Positions 1 to 9,046 of a DNA stretch of 64,000 nt are shown piece by piece. A program made the position numbers and the translations under genes. The number at the start of each line of letters is the position of its first letter. Positions within the stretch are counted from its first letter, which is position 1. The notes under the pieces are model-generated. The model worked only from the letters and a program-made list of their open reading frames with translations. It had not been told where the DNA came from and did not search any database. Origin of the DNA: Rhizobium terricola (GTDB lineage: Bacteria > Pseudomonadota > Alphaproteobacteria > Rhizobiales > Rhizobiaceae); contig NZ_JABBGK010000003.1 of assembly GCF_012927355.1 (NCBI RefSeq), positions 372,001 through 436,000 on the forward strand. Reading direction: 5' to 3'.

Positions 1-115
1 GCTGGTGACCTTCGAGGACGACCAGGGCGCCTATGACCAGAAGGATGCGGCCGGCTTCATCAAGCTGAACGCGCTGCGCCTTCGCACACTGGCAAAGCGT
101 AACCTGAAGGGCTGA
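1..115 (+). CDS. argG: Argininosuccinate synthase, C-terminal end (partial)
   Basis: This is the last 37 codons of a gene that begins before the window; the reading frame starts at base 2 and ends in TGA at 113-115. The visible peptide includes [18 protein letters not shown] and ends [11 protein letters not shown], which I recognise as the C-terminal tail of rhizobial argininosuccinate synthase. That enzyme joins citrulline and aspartate with ATP in arginine synthesis. A strong hairpin terminator follows at 154-175. Because only the tail is present, the active site cannot be checked; the call rests on the tail alone. Confidence 0.75.
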
Positions 116-153
116 TCAGCCCATTCGATCAGGAATTCGAAGCCCGCCGCTGC

Positions 154-175
154 AGCCCGCAGCTGCGGGCTTTTT
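154..175 (+). terminator. Rho-independent terminator after argG
   Basis: A perfect inverted repeat, AGCCCGCAG/CTGCGGGCT (154-171), runs straight into a T-run at 171-175. It lies 38 bases after the argG stop and also covers the 3' side of the convergent exporter gene that ends at 177, so it may serve both strands. Confidence 0.85.
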
Positions 176-176
176 G

Positions 177-1370
177 TCATCCTGCGCGCCGCCGCGCCCA
201 GAGGAAGGCGAGATAGGCGGTGATCGACAGGAATTCCATCGCGGGGATGACGGTGCCGAAAGCTGTCAGGGGATCGCCGATCATGGCCGCAGCAACGCCG
301 CCGAGGAAGCCGGAAGCCATCTGTATGAAGCCGATGAGCGCGGCAGCCGACCCGGCAATCTCGGGATGGGGTGCAAGTCCGGCAGTGGTGATATAGGGGC
401 TGACGAAGGCGATCCCGAATGAACAGACGGCGACGGGTCCCATGATCGACAGGAAACTCGGTTCGACGAATTCGACGGAAAGGGCGATCGCCGCGCCGCC
501 GATGCCGACCAGGAGCAGGCCGACCAGCAGTGCGCCGCGCTCGCCCAGCCGCCGTGCGAGGAGCCGCAGGGCGACCGAGCCGGAAAAGAAGAAGCCGGAT
601 TGCATCAACATGCCGAAGCCGAACTGGCTGGGCGTCAGGCCGACATGGTTGATCAGCACGAACGGCAGCATGGTGGATTGGGCATAAAGCGCGCCGATGC
701 AGCCTCCGAGTACCAGTGCCGAGAACAGCACGCGCGGATCCGAGATCAGCGTCGCATAGGCCCGGGCGAGGCGATCCGGTCGAATGAGGGCCCGATCCGG
801 CGTGGTCGTCTCGGCCATCAGAAGGCTGATCGTCAGGCTGGTGCCGATGCCGAACACGACCATCAGGAAGAAGATCGCCTGCCAGCCGGAAAGCGCGAGC
901 GCCAGGCCGCCCAGCGTCGGGCCGGCGGCAGGGCCGACCGCCAGCATGATGCCGATCATGTTGAGGATCCGGGCCGCTTCCGCGCCGTTGAACTGGTCGC
1001 GAACGATCGCGCGGGAAACCGTGACGCCAACCGATGCGCCGATCCCCTGGATGAGGCGTCCGGCAAGCAGGAAATCGACGGTCGGGGCAAAGGCGGCAAT
1101 CAGGCTGCCGAGGATGTAGATCGTCAGGAAAACGAGCGTCGCCTTGCGGCGTCCGAATGCATCAGAGACCGGACCGGCAAGAAGCTGGGCGACGGCAAAT
1201 CCGCCGAAATAAATGGAGAGGCTGAGCTTGATGGCGCTGTCGGTCGTCTCGAAGGCCTTGACCAGTTGCGGCATGGCGGGGGTGTAGACGGCCATGGAAA
1301 CCGGGCCGATGGTGGTGAGGAGGGCGCCGATCAGCGAGGTCCGGCGCTCGCTCATGCGAGCCTTTGTCAT
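177..1370 (-). CDS. Bcr/CflA-family MFS drug exporter
   Basis: Predicted inner-membrane proton-driven multidrug exporter of the major facilitator superfamily, 397 aa and about 12 membrane segments. The first segment carries MAVYTPAMPQL and the loop between segments 2 and 3 has the MFS motif GPVSDAFGRRKA; GRLIQGIGASVGVTVSRAIVRD follows segment 4. All three are characteristic of the Bcr/CflA drug-resistance group. A second ATG five codons downstream (MSERRTS) is an equally good start. The gene is convergent with argG and divergent from the M3 peptidase gene, with 258 bases between the two start regions. Substrate cannot be read from the sequence. Confidence 0.85.
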   Translation of the reverse strand: MTKARMSERRTSLIGALLTTIGPVSMAVYTPAMPQLVKAFETTDSAIKLSLSIYFGGFAVAQLLAGPVSDAFGRRKATLVFLTIYILGSLIAAFAPTVDFLLAGRLIQGIGASVGVTVSRAIVRDQFNGAEAARILNMIGIMLAVGPAAGPTLGGLALALSGWQAIFFLMVVFGIGTSLTISLLMAETTTPDRALIRPDRLARAYATLISDPRVLFSALVLGGCIGALYAQSTMLPFVLINHVGLTPSQFGFGMLMQSGFFFSGSVALRLLARRLGERGALLVGLLLVGIGGAAIALSVEFVEPSFLSIMGPVAVCSFGIAFVSPYITTAGLAPHPEIAGSAAALIGFIQMASGFLGGVAAAMIGDPLTAFGTVIPAMEFLSITAYLAFLWARRRAG

Positions 1371-1628
1371 GCAATTCCGTTCTTGCGATTTTTAAGGGCG
1401 CCGAGCCGAACCTGCTGTGTCGTCGCCGAGGAATGACTGCGGACCATAGGCCCGGCAGGCCGATTTGGCGATAGGAAGAATACGACATTCATCGCGTTGC
1501 CTTGGCGCCTGAGGGTAAGAAATTTTGTCGGTCTCGGGCTCCGCGCTTGCCAAGTTCGCACCACGAATACCATATCGCATGTCAGTAGCCTGCTTCGCGG
1601 GCGTCCGTCAGGCCAAGGGGAAATCGTC

Positions 1629-3692
1629 ATGAGCAAAACGTCGTCCGTCAATCCTGCCGTCTTCGAATGGAACGGGCCGAACACTCTGCCACGCTTCGAG
1701 GCGGTTTCCGATGGCGACTACGCTCCGGCTTTCGAGGCGGCCTTTGCTCTCCACGACGCGGAGATCGATGCGATCGCCGGCAACGCCGAGGCACCGACAT
1801 TTGCCAATACCATCATCGCGCTCGAAACCGCCGGTGACGAGCTGTCGCGCGTCTCGGCGCTGTTCTGGAACAAGGCGGGCGCTCACAGCAACGATACGAT
1901 CCAGGCTCTGGAGCGTGACATTGCCCCGAAGATGTCGCGCCACTACTCGAAGATCGGCATGAATGCCGATCTCTTCCGGCGGATCGACACGCTCTGGGAG
2001 GCGCGCGCCGGCCTTGGCTTGACGACCGAAGAGCTTCGCGTGCTCGAGCGCCACTGGAAGGGCTTCGTCAAGTCCGGCGCCAAGCTCGAACGAAAGAGCC
2101 AGGAACGGCTCGCTGCCATCAACGAGCGCCTGGCAGGCCTCGGCGCGCAGTTCGGCCAGAACGTGCTCGCCGACGAGAAATCCTGGTGCCTGCCGCTCAA
2201 GGGCGGCGAGGATCTCGCCGGCATTCCCGACTTCCTCAAGGAGGCGATGGCGGCGGTGGCCGAGGCCCGAGGCGAAGGCCATGCGTATGTCGTCACGCTC
2301 TCCCGCTCGATCATCGAACCGTTCCTGACCTTCTCGACCCGCCGCGATTTGCGCGAGCAGGCCTTCCGCGCCTGGGTGGCACGCGGCATGAACGGCGGCG
2401 AGAGCGACAACCGCGCCATCGTCAAGGAGACGCTGGCATTTCGCGCTGAAAAGGCCGGCCTGCTGGGCTATGCCAATTACGCCGCCTACAAGCTCGACGA
2501 CACCATGGCCAAGACACCCGAAGCGGTGAACGCACTGCTGATGAAGGTCTGGGAGAAGGCCGTCGACCAGGCAAAGGCAGAGGAACGCGAACTGGGCGCG
2601 CTCGTGGCGGAAGAAGGCAAGAACCACGAGGTCATGCCCTGGGACTGGCGCCACTATGCCGAAAAGCTTCGGGCGCGGAAGTTCGATTTTTCCGAAACGG
2701 AGCTGAAGCCCTACCTGCAGCTCGAGAAGATCATCGAAGCCTGTTTCGATGTCGCCGGCAGATTGTTCGGCATCACGGCGGTGCCGCTGAAGAATGTGGT
2801 CGGCTATCATCCTGACGTGCGGGTCTTCGAGATCCGGGACCGCAACGGCAAGCTGGTGGCCATGTTCCTTGGAGACTATTTCGCCCGGCCGTCGAAGCGC
2901 TCGGGCGCCTGGATGAGTTCGTTCCAGTCGCAGCACAAACTGCCCCTGAAGAATGGCGCTGTCGGCGAGATCCCGATCATCTACAATGTCTGCAACTTCG
3001 CCAAGCCCGAGGAAGGGCGCCCGGCGCTCCTGTCGCTCGACGATGCGCGCACACTCTTCCACGAGTTCGGCCACGCGGCGCATGGGATGTTGTCGAACGT
3101 CACTTATCCCTCTGTGTCGGGAACCGGCGTGTCGCGTGACTTCGTCGAGCTGCCGTCGCAGCTTTATGAGCACTGGTTGACGGTTCCGGAAATCCTCAAG
3201 ACCTACGCGGTCCACTACGAAACCGGGCAGCCGATGCCGCAAGCGCTCCTCGACAAGGTGCTGGCCGCCCGGACTTTCAATGCCGGCTTCGCGGCCGTCG
3301 AGTTCACGTCGTCGGCCCTCGTCGACATGGCCTTCCATACCGGCGGTGCAGTCGAGGATCCGATGGCCCTGCAGGCGGAGGTGCTGGAGAAGATCGGCCT
3401 GCCGAAGTCGCTCGTCATGCGCCATGCCACGCCGCACTTCCAGCACGTCTTCGCGGGCGACGGCTACTCGGCCGGCTACTATTCCTACATGTGGTCCGAA
3501 GTGCTCGATGCGGATGCTTTCTCGGCCTTCGAGGAAACCGGCAACGCCTTCGATCCGGCAATGGCGGAGAAGCTCAAGGCGAACATCTACTCGGTCGGGG
3601 GCTCGGTCGATCCGGAGGTGGCCTATACGTCCTTCCGCGGCCGTCTTCCGAGCGCGGACGCGATGCTGAAGAAGAAGGGGCTGGCGGCCTGA
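1629..3692 (+). CDS. dcp: M3-family metallopeptidase (peptidyl-dipeptidase Dcp / oligopeptidase A type)
   Basis: Zinc oligopeptidase of family M3A, 687 aa, close to the usual length of about 680 for Dcp and PrlC. The zinc motif HEFGH (H478, E479, H482) lies in TLFHEFGHAAHGML, with the third-ligand region FVELPSQLYEHW downstream. The N-terminal half is the all-helical M3 cap. No signal peptide is visible, so it is expected in the cytoplasm, trimming short peptides or cleaving C-terminal dipeptides. The start at 1629 is chosen because AAGGGGAAA lies just upstream and homologues begin about there; the frame stays open further upstream. Dcp and PrlC are hard to separate by eye, so the symbol is tentative. 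Confidence 0.85.
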   Translation: MSKTSSVNPAVFEWNGPNTLPRFEAVSDGDYAPAFEAAFALHDAEIDAIAGNAEAPTFANTIIALETAGDELSRVSALFWNKAGAHSNDTIQALERDIAPKMSRHYSKIGMNADLFRRIDTLWEARAGLGLTTEELRVLERHWKGFVKSGAKLERKSQERLAAINERLAGLGAQFGQNVLADEKSWCLPLKGGEDLAGIPDFLKEAMAAVAEARGEGHAYVVTLSRSIIEPFLTFSTRRDLREQAFRAWVARGMNGGESDNRAIVKETLAFRAEKAGLLGYANYAAYKLDDTMAKTPEAVNALLMKVWEKAVDQAKAEERELGALVAEEGKNHEVMPWDWRHYAEKLRARKFDFSETELKPYLQLEKIIEACFDVAGRLFGITAVPLKNVVGYHPDVRVFEIRDRNGKLVAMFLGDYFARPSKRSGAWMSSFQSQHKLPLKNGAVGEIPIIYNVCNFAKPEEGRPALLSLDDARTLFHEFGHAAHGMLSNVTYPSVSGTGVSRDFVELPSQLYEHWLTVPEILKTYAVHYETGQPMPQALLDKVLAARTFNAGFAAVEFTSSALVDMAFHTGGAVEDPMALQAEVLEKIGLPKSLVMRHATPHFQHVFAGDGYSAGYYSYMWSEVLDADAFSAFEETGNAFDPAMAEKLKANIYSVGGSVDPEVAYTSFRGRLPSADAMLKKKGLAA

Positions 3693-3723
3693 GGGCGGTC
3701 CAGCCTCGACAAAGGCCGGCGGG

Positions 3724-4194
3724 TCAAGGCAGTCTGGTGTTCACGAAGGCCACGAACTCGCCTTCGAGGCGGCCGGCGATGATGCCGTCCGTCTCCAGTA
3801 CGGCGCCGACCAGAATGCGCGCCCGTCCGCGCCGGGCCAGCAGCCGTGTGAACGAGGCCCAGGAATTCGGATCGACGAGGTAGGACCGCGCCGTGAAGTC
3901 GTCGGTTATCGGTGCGAGGTAGTCCATCGTGTTGTGCTGGATGACCACGCGGCTTTCCAACCCTTCCGATTTCAGCCGCAGGTGCAGAAGCGACCACGCC
4001 GAGAGGATCGCCACGGCTGAAGCGCTGCCGCCGAACACCGTTTCCCGGTGATTGATATTCGGCGCGAGTGGTGCCGCCAGCGTGATGCTCTTCTCGTCCG
4101 TTGCGGCGACGCGGACATGCATGGCGGCCGAGATCGGGATGTGGTCATGCAGATAGGACTGTAGATCCGCGGGTGTCATTATCGGGCTGGCCAA
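3724..4194 (-). CDS. YiiD-type hotdog thioesterase
   Basis: A 156-aa protein resembling the YiiD C-terminal putative thioesterase domain, with HIPISAAMHVRV near the N-terminus, then NHRETVFGGSASAVAILSAW and FTARSYL. The hotdog fold would hydrolyse acyl-CoA or similar thioesters; the substrate is unknown. TTG at 4192-4194 is the preferred start because a full AGGAGG lies about ten bases upstream. The in-frame ATG five codons later (4177-4179) has no comparable ribosome site. The gene is convergent with the M3 peptidase gene and divergent from typA. Confidence 0.75.
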   Translation of the reverse strand: MASPIMTPADLQSYLHDHIPISAAMHVRVAATDEKSITLAAPLAPNINHRETVFGGSASAVAILSAWSLLHLRLKSEGLESRVVIQHNTMDYLAPITDDFTARSYLVDPNSWASFTRLLARRGRARILVGAVLETDGIIAGRLEGEFVAFVNTRLP

Positions 4195-4382
4195 AATGGG
4201 TATTCCTCCTCAAGGGGTGCCTTGTTATGCCGAATTTAGGAAGGCCGTAGCCGGCCCGGAAGCCCCGTTTGACGGGGCAGAAGCTCTTACCCCTTTCGCA
4301 AACGCAAAAAACAGGGTATGAGCGCGCCAAAGAAACAAGGCGCCGCACCCCGTCTCGCGCCCCAGCCATCAGAGATCTTTTC

Positions 4383-6215
4383 ATGAAGCTTCGCAATATC
4401 GCGATCATCGCGCACGTCGACCATGGGAAAACGACCCTCGTCGACGAGCTCCTCAAGCAGTCCGGCTCGTTCCGCGAAAACCAGCGCGTTGCAGAACGCG
4501 TCATGGATTCGAACGATCTCGAAAAGGAACGCGGCATCACCATTCTCGCCAAGGCGACCTCGGTGGAGTGGAAGGGCGTCCGCATCAACATCGTCGACAC
4601 CCCCGGCCACGCCGACTTCGGCGGTGAGGTCGAGCGTATCCTGTCGATGGTCGACGGCGCGATCGTTCTCGTCGACTCGTCCGAAGGCCCGATGCCACAG
4701 ACCAAGTTCGTGGTCGGCAAGGCGCTGAAGGTCGGTCTTCGCCCGATCGTCGCGATCAACAAGATCGACCGTCCGGACGGTCGCCATGAGGAAGTCATTA
4801 ACGAGGTCTTCGACCTGTTCGCCAATCTCGACGCCACCGACGAGCAGCTCGACTTCCCGATCCTCTACGGTTCGGGCCGTGACGGCTGGATGAACGTCAA
4901 TCCCGAAGGTCCGAAGGATCAGGGCCTCGCGCCCCTGCTCGACCTCGTGCTGGAACATGTTCCGGAGCCGAGCGTCGGCGACGAAGACGGCGCCTTCCGC
5001 ATGATCGGCACGATCCTTGAAGCCAACCCCTTCCTGGGCCGCATCATCACCGGCCGTATTCACTCCGGCTCGATCAAGCCGAACCAGGCCGTCAAGGTTC
5101 TCGGCCAGGATGGCAAGCTGATCGAAAACGGCCGTATTTCGAAGATCCTGGCTTTCCGCGGTATCGAGCGCACGGCGATCGACGAAGCCCATGCGGGTGA
5201 CATCGTCGCGATCGCCGGTTTGTCAAAGGGCACTGTTGCCGACACGTTCTGCGATCCTTCGGTCACCGAGGCGCTGACCGCCCAGCCGATCGACCCGCCG
5301 ACCGTCACCATGTCCTTCATCGTCAACGACAGCCCGCTTGCCGGCACGGAAGGCGACAAGGTTACCAGCCGCGTCATCCGCGACCGCCTGTTCAAGGAGG
5401 CCGAAGGCAATGTCGCGCTGAAGATCGAGGAAGCCGAGGGCAAGGATTCGTTCTTCGTCTCGGGCCGCGGTGAACTTCAGCTCGCCGTTCTGATCGAGAC
5501 CATGCGCCGCGAAGGCTTTGAGCTGGCCGTGTCGCGTCCGCGCGTTGTCATGCATAATGACGCGACGACCGGCCAGTTGATGGAACCGATCGAGGAAGTC
5601 GTGATCGACGTGGACGAGGAACATTCCGGCGTCGTCGTCCAGAAGATGTCGGAGCGCAAGGCCGAGATGGTCGAGCTTCGTCCGTCGGGCGGAAACCGCG
5701 TCCGCCTGGTCTTCTTTGCGCCGACCCGTGGCCTGATCGGCTATCAGTCGGAGCTCCTGACCGACACCCGCGGCACCGCGATCATGAACCGCCTGTTCCA
5801 CGACTATCAGCCCTACAAGGGTCCGATCTCCGGTCGTATCAACGGCGTTCTCCTCTCCAACGGTTCGGGCGAGGCGGTTGCCTATGCGATGTTCAACTTG
5901 GAAGACCGTGGTCCGATGATCATCGAGCCGGGTGAAAAGGTCTATCAGGGCATGATCATCGGCATCCACAGCCGTGACAACGACCTTGAGGTCAACGTTC
6001 TCAAGGGCAAGCAGCTCACCAATATCCGCGCCGCCGGCAAGGACGAGGCAGTCAAGCTTACCCCGCCGATCCGCATGACGCTCGACCGCGCACTTTCCTG
6101 GATCCAGGACGACGAACTGATGGAAGTCACGCCGAAGTCGATCCGTCTTCGCAAGATGTATCTCGACCCGAACGATCGCAAGCGCATGGAAAAGGCCAAG
6201 GCCGCACAGGGCTGA
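4383..6215 (+). CDS. typA: Ribosome-associated GTPase TypA/BipA
   Basis: Translational GTPase of 610 aa, the normal family length. The G-domain shows G1 AHVDHGKT (residues 10-17), the switch I region RGITI, G3 DTPGHADFGGEVER and G4 NKID, followed by the domain II beta-barrel and the C-terminal BipA domain (RGLIGYQSELLTDTRG). TypA binds the 70S ribosome and supports subunit assembly and growth under stress or cold. ATG 4383 is chosen because the conserved MKLRNIAIIAHVDHG begins there, although the frame is open upstream. A strong terminator follows, so it is probably monocistronic. Confidence 0.97.
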   Translation: MKLRNIAIIAHVDHGKTTLVDELLKQSGSFRENQRVAERVMDSNDLEKERGITILAKATSVEWKGVRINIVDTPGHADFGGEVERILSMVDGAIVLVDSSEGPMPQTKFVVGKALKVGLRPIVAINKIDRPDGRHEEVINEVFDLFANLDATDEQLDFPILYGSGRDGWMNVNPEGPKDQGLAPLLDLVLEHVPEPSVGDEDGAFRMIGTILEANPFLGRIITGRIHSGSIKPNQAVKVLGQDGKLIENGRISKILAFRGIERTAIDEAHAGDIVAIAGLSKGTVADTFCDPSVTEALTAQPIDPPTVTMSFIVNDSPLAGTEGDKVTSRVIRDRLFKEAEGNVALKIEEAEGKDSFFVSGRGELQLAVLIETMRREGFELAVSRPRVVMHNDATTGQLMEPIEEVVIDVDEEHSGVVVQKMSERKAEMVELRPSGGNRVRLVFFAPTRGLIGYQSELLTDTRGTAIMNRLFHDYQPYKGPISGRINGVLLSNGSGEAVAYAMFNLEDRGPMIIEPGEKVYQGMIIGIHSRDNDLEVNVLKGKQLTNIRAAGKDEAVKLTPPIRMTLDRALSWIQDDELMEVTPKSIRLRKMYLDPNDRKRMEKAKAAQG

Positions 6216-6240
6216 TTGGCGGACGACGTCTCTCCTTTGT

Positions 6241-6269
6241 AACCCCGGTCCTCGCGGCCGGGGTTTTTG
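6241..6269 (+). terminator. Rho-independent terminator after typA
   Basis: The stem AACCCCGG...CCGGGGTT (6241-6265, with a short CTCGC loop) is followed by TTTTTGTTTG. It lies about 25 bases after the typA stop. Confidence 0.85.
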
Positions 6270-6306
6270 TTTGTGCATACGGCGGCCATCGGGCTTGCGG
6301 CGGGCG

Positions 6307-6321
6307 TTAAGATTGCGTTAA
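6307..6321. promoter_or_regulatory. Candidate CtrA-binding box (TTAA-N7-TTAA)
   Basis: TTAAGATTGCGTTAA matches the alphaproteobacterial CtrA consensus core TTAA-N7-TTAA exactly, although the trailing C of TTAAC is A here. It sits 98 bases before the preferred start of the acetyltransferase gene, or 53 bases before the alternative start at 6374. That is a sensible promoter distance. Binding is an inference from the motif. Confidence 0.55.
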
Positions 6322-6418
6322 ATTTCTATCTAATGGTCCAGTTGATGGTTCCGGAGAGGATGTTTGCGGCGGCATGAGGTCGTCGCTCGAGTGTCTCCGG
6401 TCCGGCGAAAGTGGCGTT

Positions 6419-6925
6419 ATGAAGACGTTGTCGATCGATGTGCGTCCTGCGGAGCCGCAGGATGCCGCTTCCATAGCGGAGGCGCACCGCTGCTCGTGGC
6501 AGCACACCTATGCCGGCCTGATCCCGCATCGCCCCCTGGTCAAGATGATCGAGCGCCGCGGTGAAACCTGGTGGCGCAAGGCAACCCGCGGACCGGCAAC
6601 CATTCTCGTCGTCGACGTTGCCGGAACCATCGCCGGCTATACGACGCTCGGTCTCAACCGGGCACGCGCCCTTCCGCAGGAAGGGGAGATCTACGAGATC
6701 TACATGCGCCCCGAATACCAGGGTATCGGGCTCGGCCACACGCTTTTCGGCGAGGCGAGGCGTCTCCTGAAATCGCTGGGCTGCAACGGCATGGCCGTCT
6801 GGTGCCTGGAAGACAGCCAGCATGCGGTCGACTTCTTCCGCTCCAATGGCGGCGTGGATGCCGTCGAAGGCATGGAAGACTTCGACGACGTCCAGTTGAA
6901 GAAGCTCGGCTTCATCTGGAACTGA
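6419..6925 (+). CDS. GNAT-family N-acetyltransferase
   Basis: Acetyl-CoA-dependent acetyltransferase of 168 aa. The GNAT core is visible: an N-terminal strand IDVRPAEPQDAASIAEAH, the beta4 region EGEIYEIYMRPEYQGIGLGHTLF carrying the acetyl-CoA pyrophosphate loop (Q/R-x-x-G-x-G/A, here QGIGLG), and a C-terminal FFRSNGG segment. The substrate is unknown. The ATG at 6419 is preferred because GNAT homology begins there; an in-frame ATG at 6374 would add 15 residues and neither has a strong ribosome site. A CtrA-type box lies upstream. Confidence 0.8.
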   Translation: MKTLSIDVRPAEPQDAASIAEAHRCSWQHTYAGLIPHRPLVKMIERRGETWWRKATRGPATILVVDVAGTIAGYTTLGLNRARALPQEGEIYEIYMRPEYQGIGLGHTLFGEARRLLKSLGCNGMAVWCLEDSQHAVDFFRSNGGVDAVEGMEDFDDVQLKKLGFIWN

Positions 6926-6952
6926 GCATTTCGGCTCCGTTACTCCAAGGCG

Positions 6953-7579
6953 TCACTCTTGTGCCAGCCCCTCCGGCCAGACATGAGTCGGATCGCTGGT
7001 CTTGTCACCACGCTTGCCCGTCCACATGCTCTCCTGATAGCCGCAGGCAAAGTCTCGGGCCTCATTGTCGGCGATCTGCCGCGCGAGTTCGTTGGCGTTC
7101 GGATTCGATAGAGCGTCGACATAGCCGACGACGCAGCTCAACCCATCGTCAGGCTGCGCCACCCGCGAGATAACGAGCACCTGTCCCTCGGCCTCCTTGG
7201 TCGGTGAGCCGGTGTCGCCGATGTTCTCGATGAACCAGCGCAGGATCGCGGCGAACGGCTTTCCGGAGGCGTCGAGGCGCCACTCGACCTTGGTGTTGAC
7301 GTGGTTGAAGGGTTCGAAGGATTCGAACGCGCCTTCAATGAGCTCTTTCCTGACAGGGCCGTAAAGCATGCTCTGGCGCAGATCGCCTTCGAGGAAGTGA
7401 ATGTCGTAGCCCTTGAGGCCCTTGCACTTCATGATCGCGCCCATGTCGTCCGAGGCGATCGTCTTGCACTTGTCCAGATCGAGATCCGTGTAGGTGCTGT
7501 CGGCGGCCGTCACCGGGCCGGTCAGAGCCAGCATGGCGAAAATGGCAATCGCAGTCGTCAGTCTTGCGTCAGTCGTCAT
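6953..7579 (-). CDS. Secreted protein of unknown function
   Basis: A 208-aa protein with a clear Sec signal peptide (TTAIAIFAMLALTGPVTAAD, cleavage expected after the AxA at about residue 26), so it should be periplasmic. The mature part has four cysteines (DKCKT, IMKCKG, GLSCVVG, FACGYQ) that could form two disulfides. I recognise no domain. ATG at 7577-7579 is chosen because GAGGGGG lies six bases upstream and the signal peptide begins there. It is divergent from ppa. Confidence 0.65.
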   Translation of the reverse strand: MTTDARLTTAIAIFAMLALTGPVTAADSTYTDLDLDKCKTIASDDMGAIMKCKGLKGYDIHFLEGDLRQSMLYGPVRKELIEGAFESFEPFNHVNTKVEWRLDASGKPFAAILRWFIENIGDTGSPTKEAEGQVLVISRVAQPDDGLSCVVGYVDALSNPNANELARQIADNEARDFACGYQESMWTGKRGDKTSDPTHVWPEGLAQE

Positions 7580-7764
7580 CGAATATCCCCCTCGTGCGGC
7601 ACTCGTCCTGAGCGCAGATAAGATCGATCCTATTGCGCGAAGAGGGAGGAGAAAAGGTCGATTTTCGCAGTCGTTGGGCGACGGTCTTCGCCCAAAGCTG
7701 TGTTGCATTGCATCGGAATTCCCATTAGGAAACGCGGGATTTCAACACTCCCATGGGGATGAAA

Positions 7765-8298
7765 ATGCGTATAGATGCAATCAAGATCGGCAAGAACCCG
7801 CCGGATGACGTGAACGTCATTGTTGAAGTGCCGGTCGGCGGCCACCCGATCAAGTACGAGATGGACAAGGAAGCTGGCGCGCTGATCGTCGACCGCTTCC
7901 TCTACACGCCGATGACCTATCCGGGCAATTACGGCTTCGTTCCGCACACCCTGTCGGAAGACGGCGACCCGATCGACGTCCTGATCTGCAACACGCGTCC
8001 CCTCGTTCCGGGTTGCGTCATCAATGTGCGCCCGATCGGCGTCATGGTCATGGAAGACGACGGTGGCAAGGACGAGAAGATCATCGCCGTTCCGTCGCAC
8101 AAGCTGACCCAGCGCTACGACAAGATCGAAAACTACACCGACATGCCGGAGATCACGCTGAAGCAGATCGAACACTTCTTCGAGCACTACAAGGATCTGG
8201 AACCCGGCAAGTGGGTGAAGATTGCGGGCTGGCAGGACGTCAGCGTCGCGAAGAAGCTGATCGTCGAAGCGATCGACCGCTTCAAGGCACAGAAGTAA
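7765..8298 (+). CDS. ppa: Inorganic pyrophosphatase (family I)
   Basis: Soluble Mg-dependent pyrophosphatase, 177 aa, normal for the bacterial hexameric enzyme. It hydrolyses pyrophosphate and so pulls biosynthetic reactions forward. Active-site features are in order: [18 protein letters not shown], the acidic signature EDGDPIDVL, and KVIAVPS-like [13 protein letters not shown] 7765 ([13 protein letters not shown]) is chosen by homology. An ATG four codons upstream (MGMK) lacks a ribosome site, whereas GGGGATGAA precedes the chosen one. Confidence 0.96.
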   Translation: MRIDAIKIGKNPPDDVNVIVEVPVGGHPIKYEMDKEAGALIVDRFLYTPMTYPGNYGFVPHTLSEDGDPIDVLICNTRPLVPGCVINVRPIGVMVMEDDGGKDEKIIAVPSHKLTQRYDKIENYTDMPEITLKQIEHFFEHYKDLEPGKWVKIAGWQDVSVAKKLIVEAIDRFKAQK

Positions 8299-8300
8299 GA

Positions 8301-8615
8301 TCAGAGGGCGACAAGCTCGTCTATCCGTCTTGCCAAGTCCTCCGGGTCGCCATCGATCCGGAGGATTTTTTGTCTGGCGGTGTCGCCGGACACAAGGGAA
8401 ATCGAGGACTTCGGTACGCCCAGCCGCTTGGCGATGAGGACGATGAGGGCCTGGTTGGCCTTGCCCTTTTCCGGAACGCAGCTCACGCGGGCCTTCAGGT
8501 GGGCCTCGCCGTCGCCATTGGGCTCAATGCCGTCGATCGCGTCACGCCCGCCATTCGGGGTCAGGCGAACGGCGAGCCGCAAGTGGTCAGCAAAGAGCTT
8601 GTAGGGCCTGCTCAA
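8301..8615 (-). CDS. yggU: DUF167 (YggU-family) protein
   Basis: Small protein of 104 aa with the DUF167 pattern: [13 protein letters not shown], then [33 protein letters not shown] and [15 protein letters not shown]. The biochemical role is unknown. The likely start is TTG at 8613-8615, which overlaps the yggT stop as TTGA and implies translational coupling. No ATG lies in a suitable place near the start of the homology. It is convergent with ppa, only two bases apart. The yggT-yggU pair is also adjacent in Escherichia coli. Confidence 0.85.
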   Translation of the reverse strand: MSRPYKLFADHLRLAVRLTPNGGRDAIDGIEPNGDGEAHLKARVSCVPEKGKANQALIVLIAKRLGVPKSSISLVSGDTARQKILRIDGDPEDLARRIDELVAL

Positions 8616-8902
8616 GCAAAGAGCGGATAGAGGCTGTTCCACATGAAGGAACGGACGAAGAAGATGATGAGCAGCACGACGATCGGCGAGATGTCGATAC
8701 CGCCGAGATCCGGCAGGATGCGGCGCAGCGGACGCAGGACCGGCTCGGTCACGTTGTAGAGGAAGGTGCCCAGCGAGTTGACGAACCGGTTGCTCGAATT
8801 GATCACGTTGAACGCATAGAGCCAGGAGAAGATGGCACTTGCGATAAGCACCCAGGTATAGAGGTTCAATGCCAGATCGATCGTCTGAAACAGCGCGAGC
8901 AT
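8612..8902 (-). CDS. yggT: YggT-family membrane protein
   Basis: Integral membrane protein of 96 aa with two hydrophobic stretches flanking an amphipathic region: an N-terminal one ([21 protein letters not shown]), a middle [18 protein letters not shown] typical of the YggT family, and a second helix [16 protein letters not shown]. Homologues have been linked to osmotic tolerance, cell division and chloroplast nucleoid or membrane organisation, but the mechanism is open. The start at 8902 is chosen because GGAG lies six bases upstream; an ATG ten codons earlier is possible. Confidence 0.85.
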   Translation of the reverse strand: MLALFQTIDLALNLYTWVLIASAIFSWLYAFNVINSSNRFVNSLGTFLYNVTEPVLRPLRRILPDLGGIDISPIVVLLIIFFVRSFMWNSLYPLFA

Positions 8903-9046
8903 GCAGGTCTCCATTTCTCGGTTGACAGACATGTAGACATTGGCGACTAAACCGGCAAGTACTGCGGCCCGGCGGAAGACGAATCATGTTTAACGGGCGA
9001 ACCGGCCGTTTCCGTTGCGCTTTCGCCCGACTGGAAAGTTTCCTCG

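Noticed and set aside
1608..3446. 612-codon open frame on the minus strand opposite the M3 peptidase gene
   Set aside because: It is a shadow frame typical of GC-rich DNA: low-complexity Arg/His/Leu composition, no recognisable domain, fully overlapped by a clear zinc peptidase gene.
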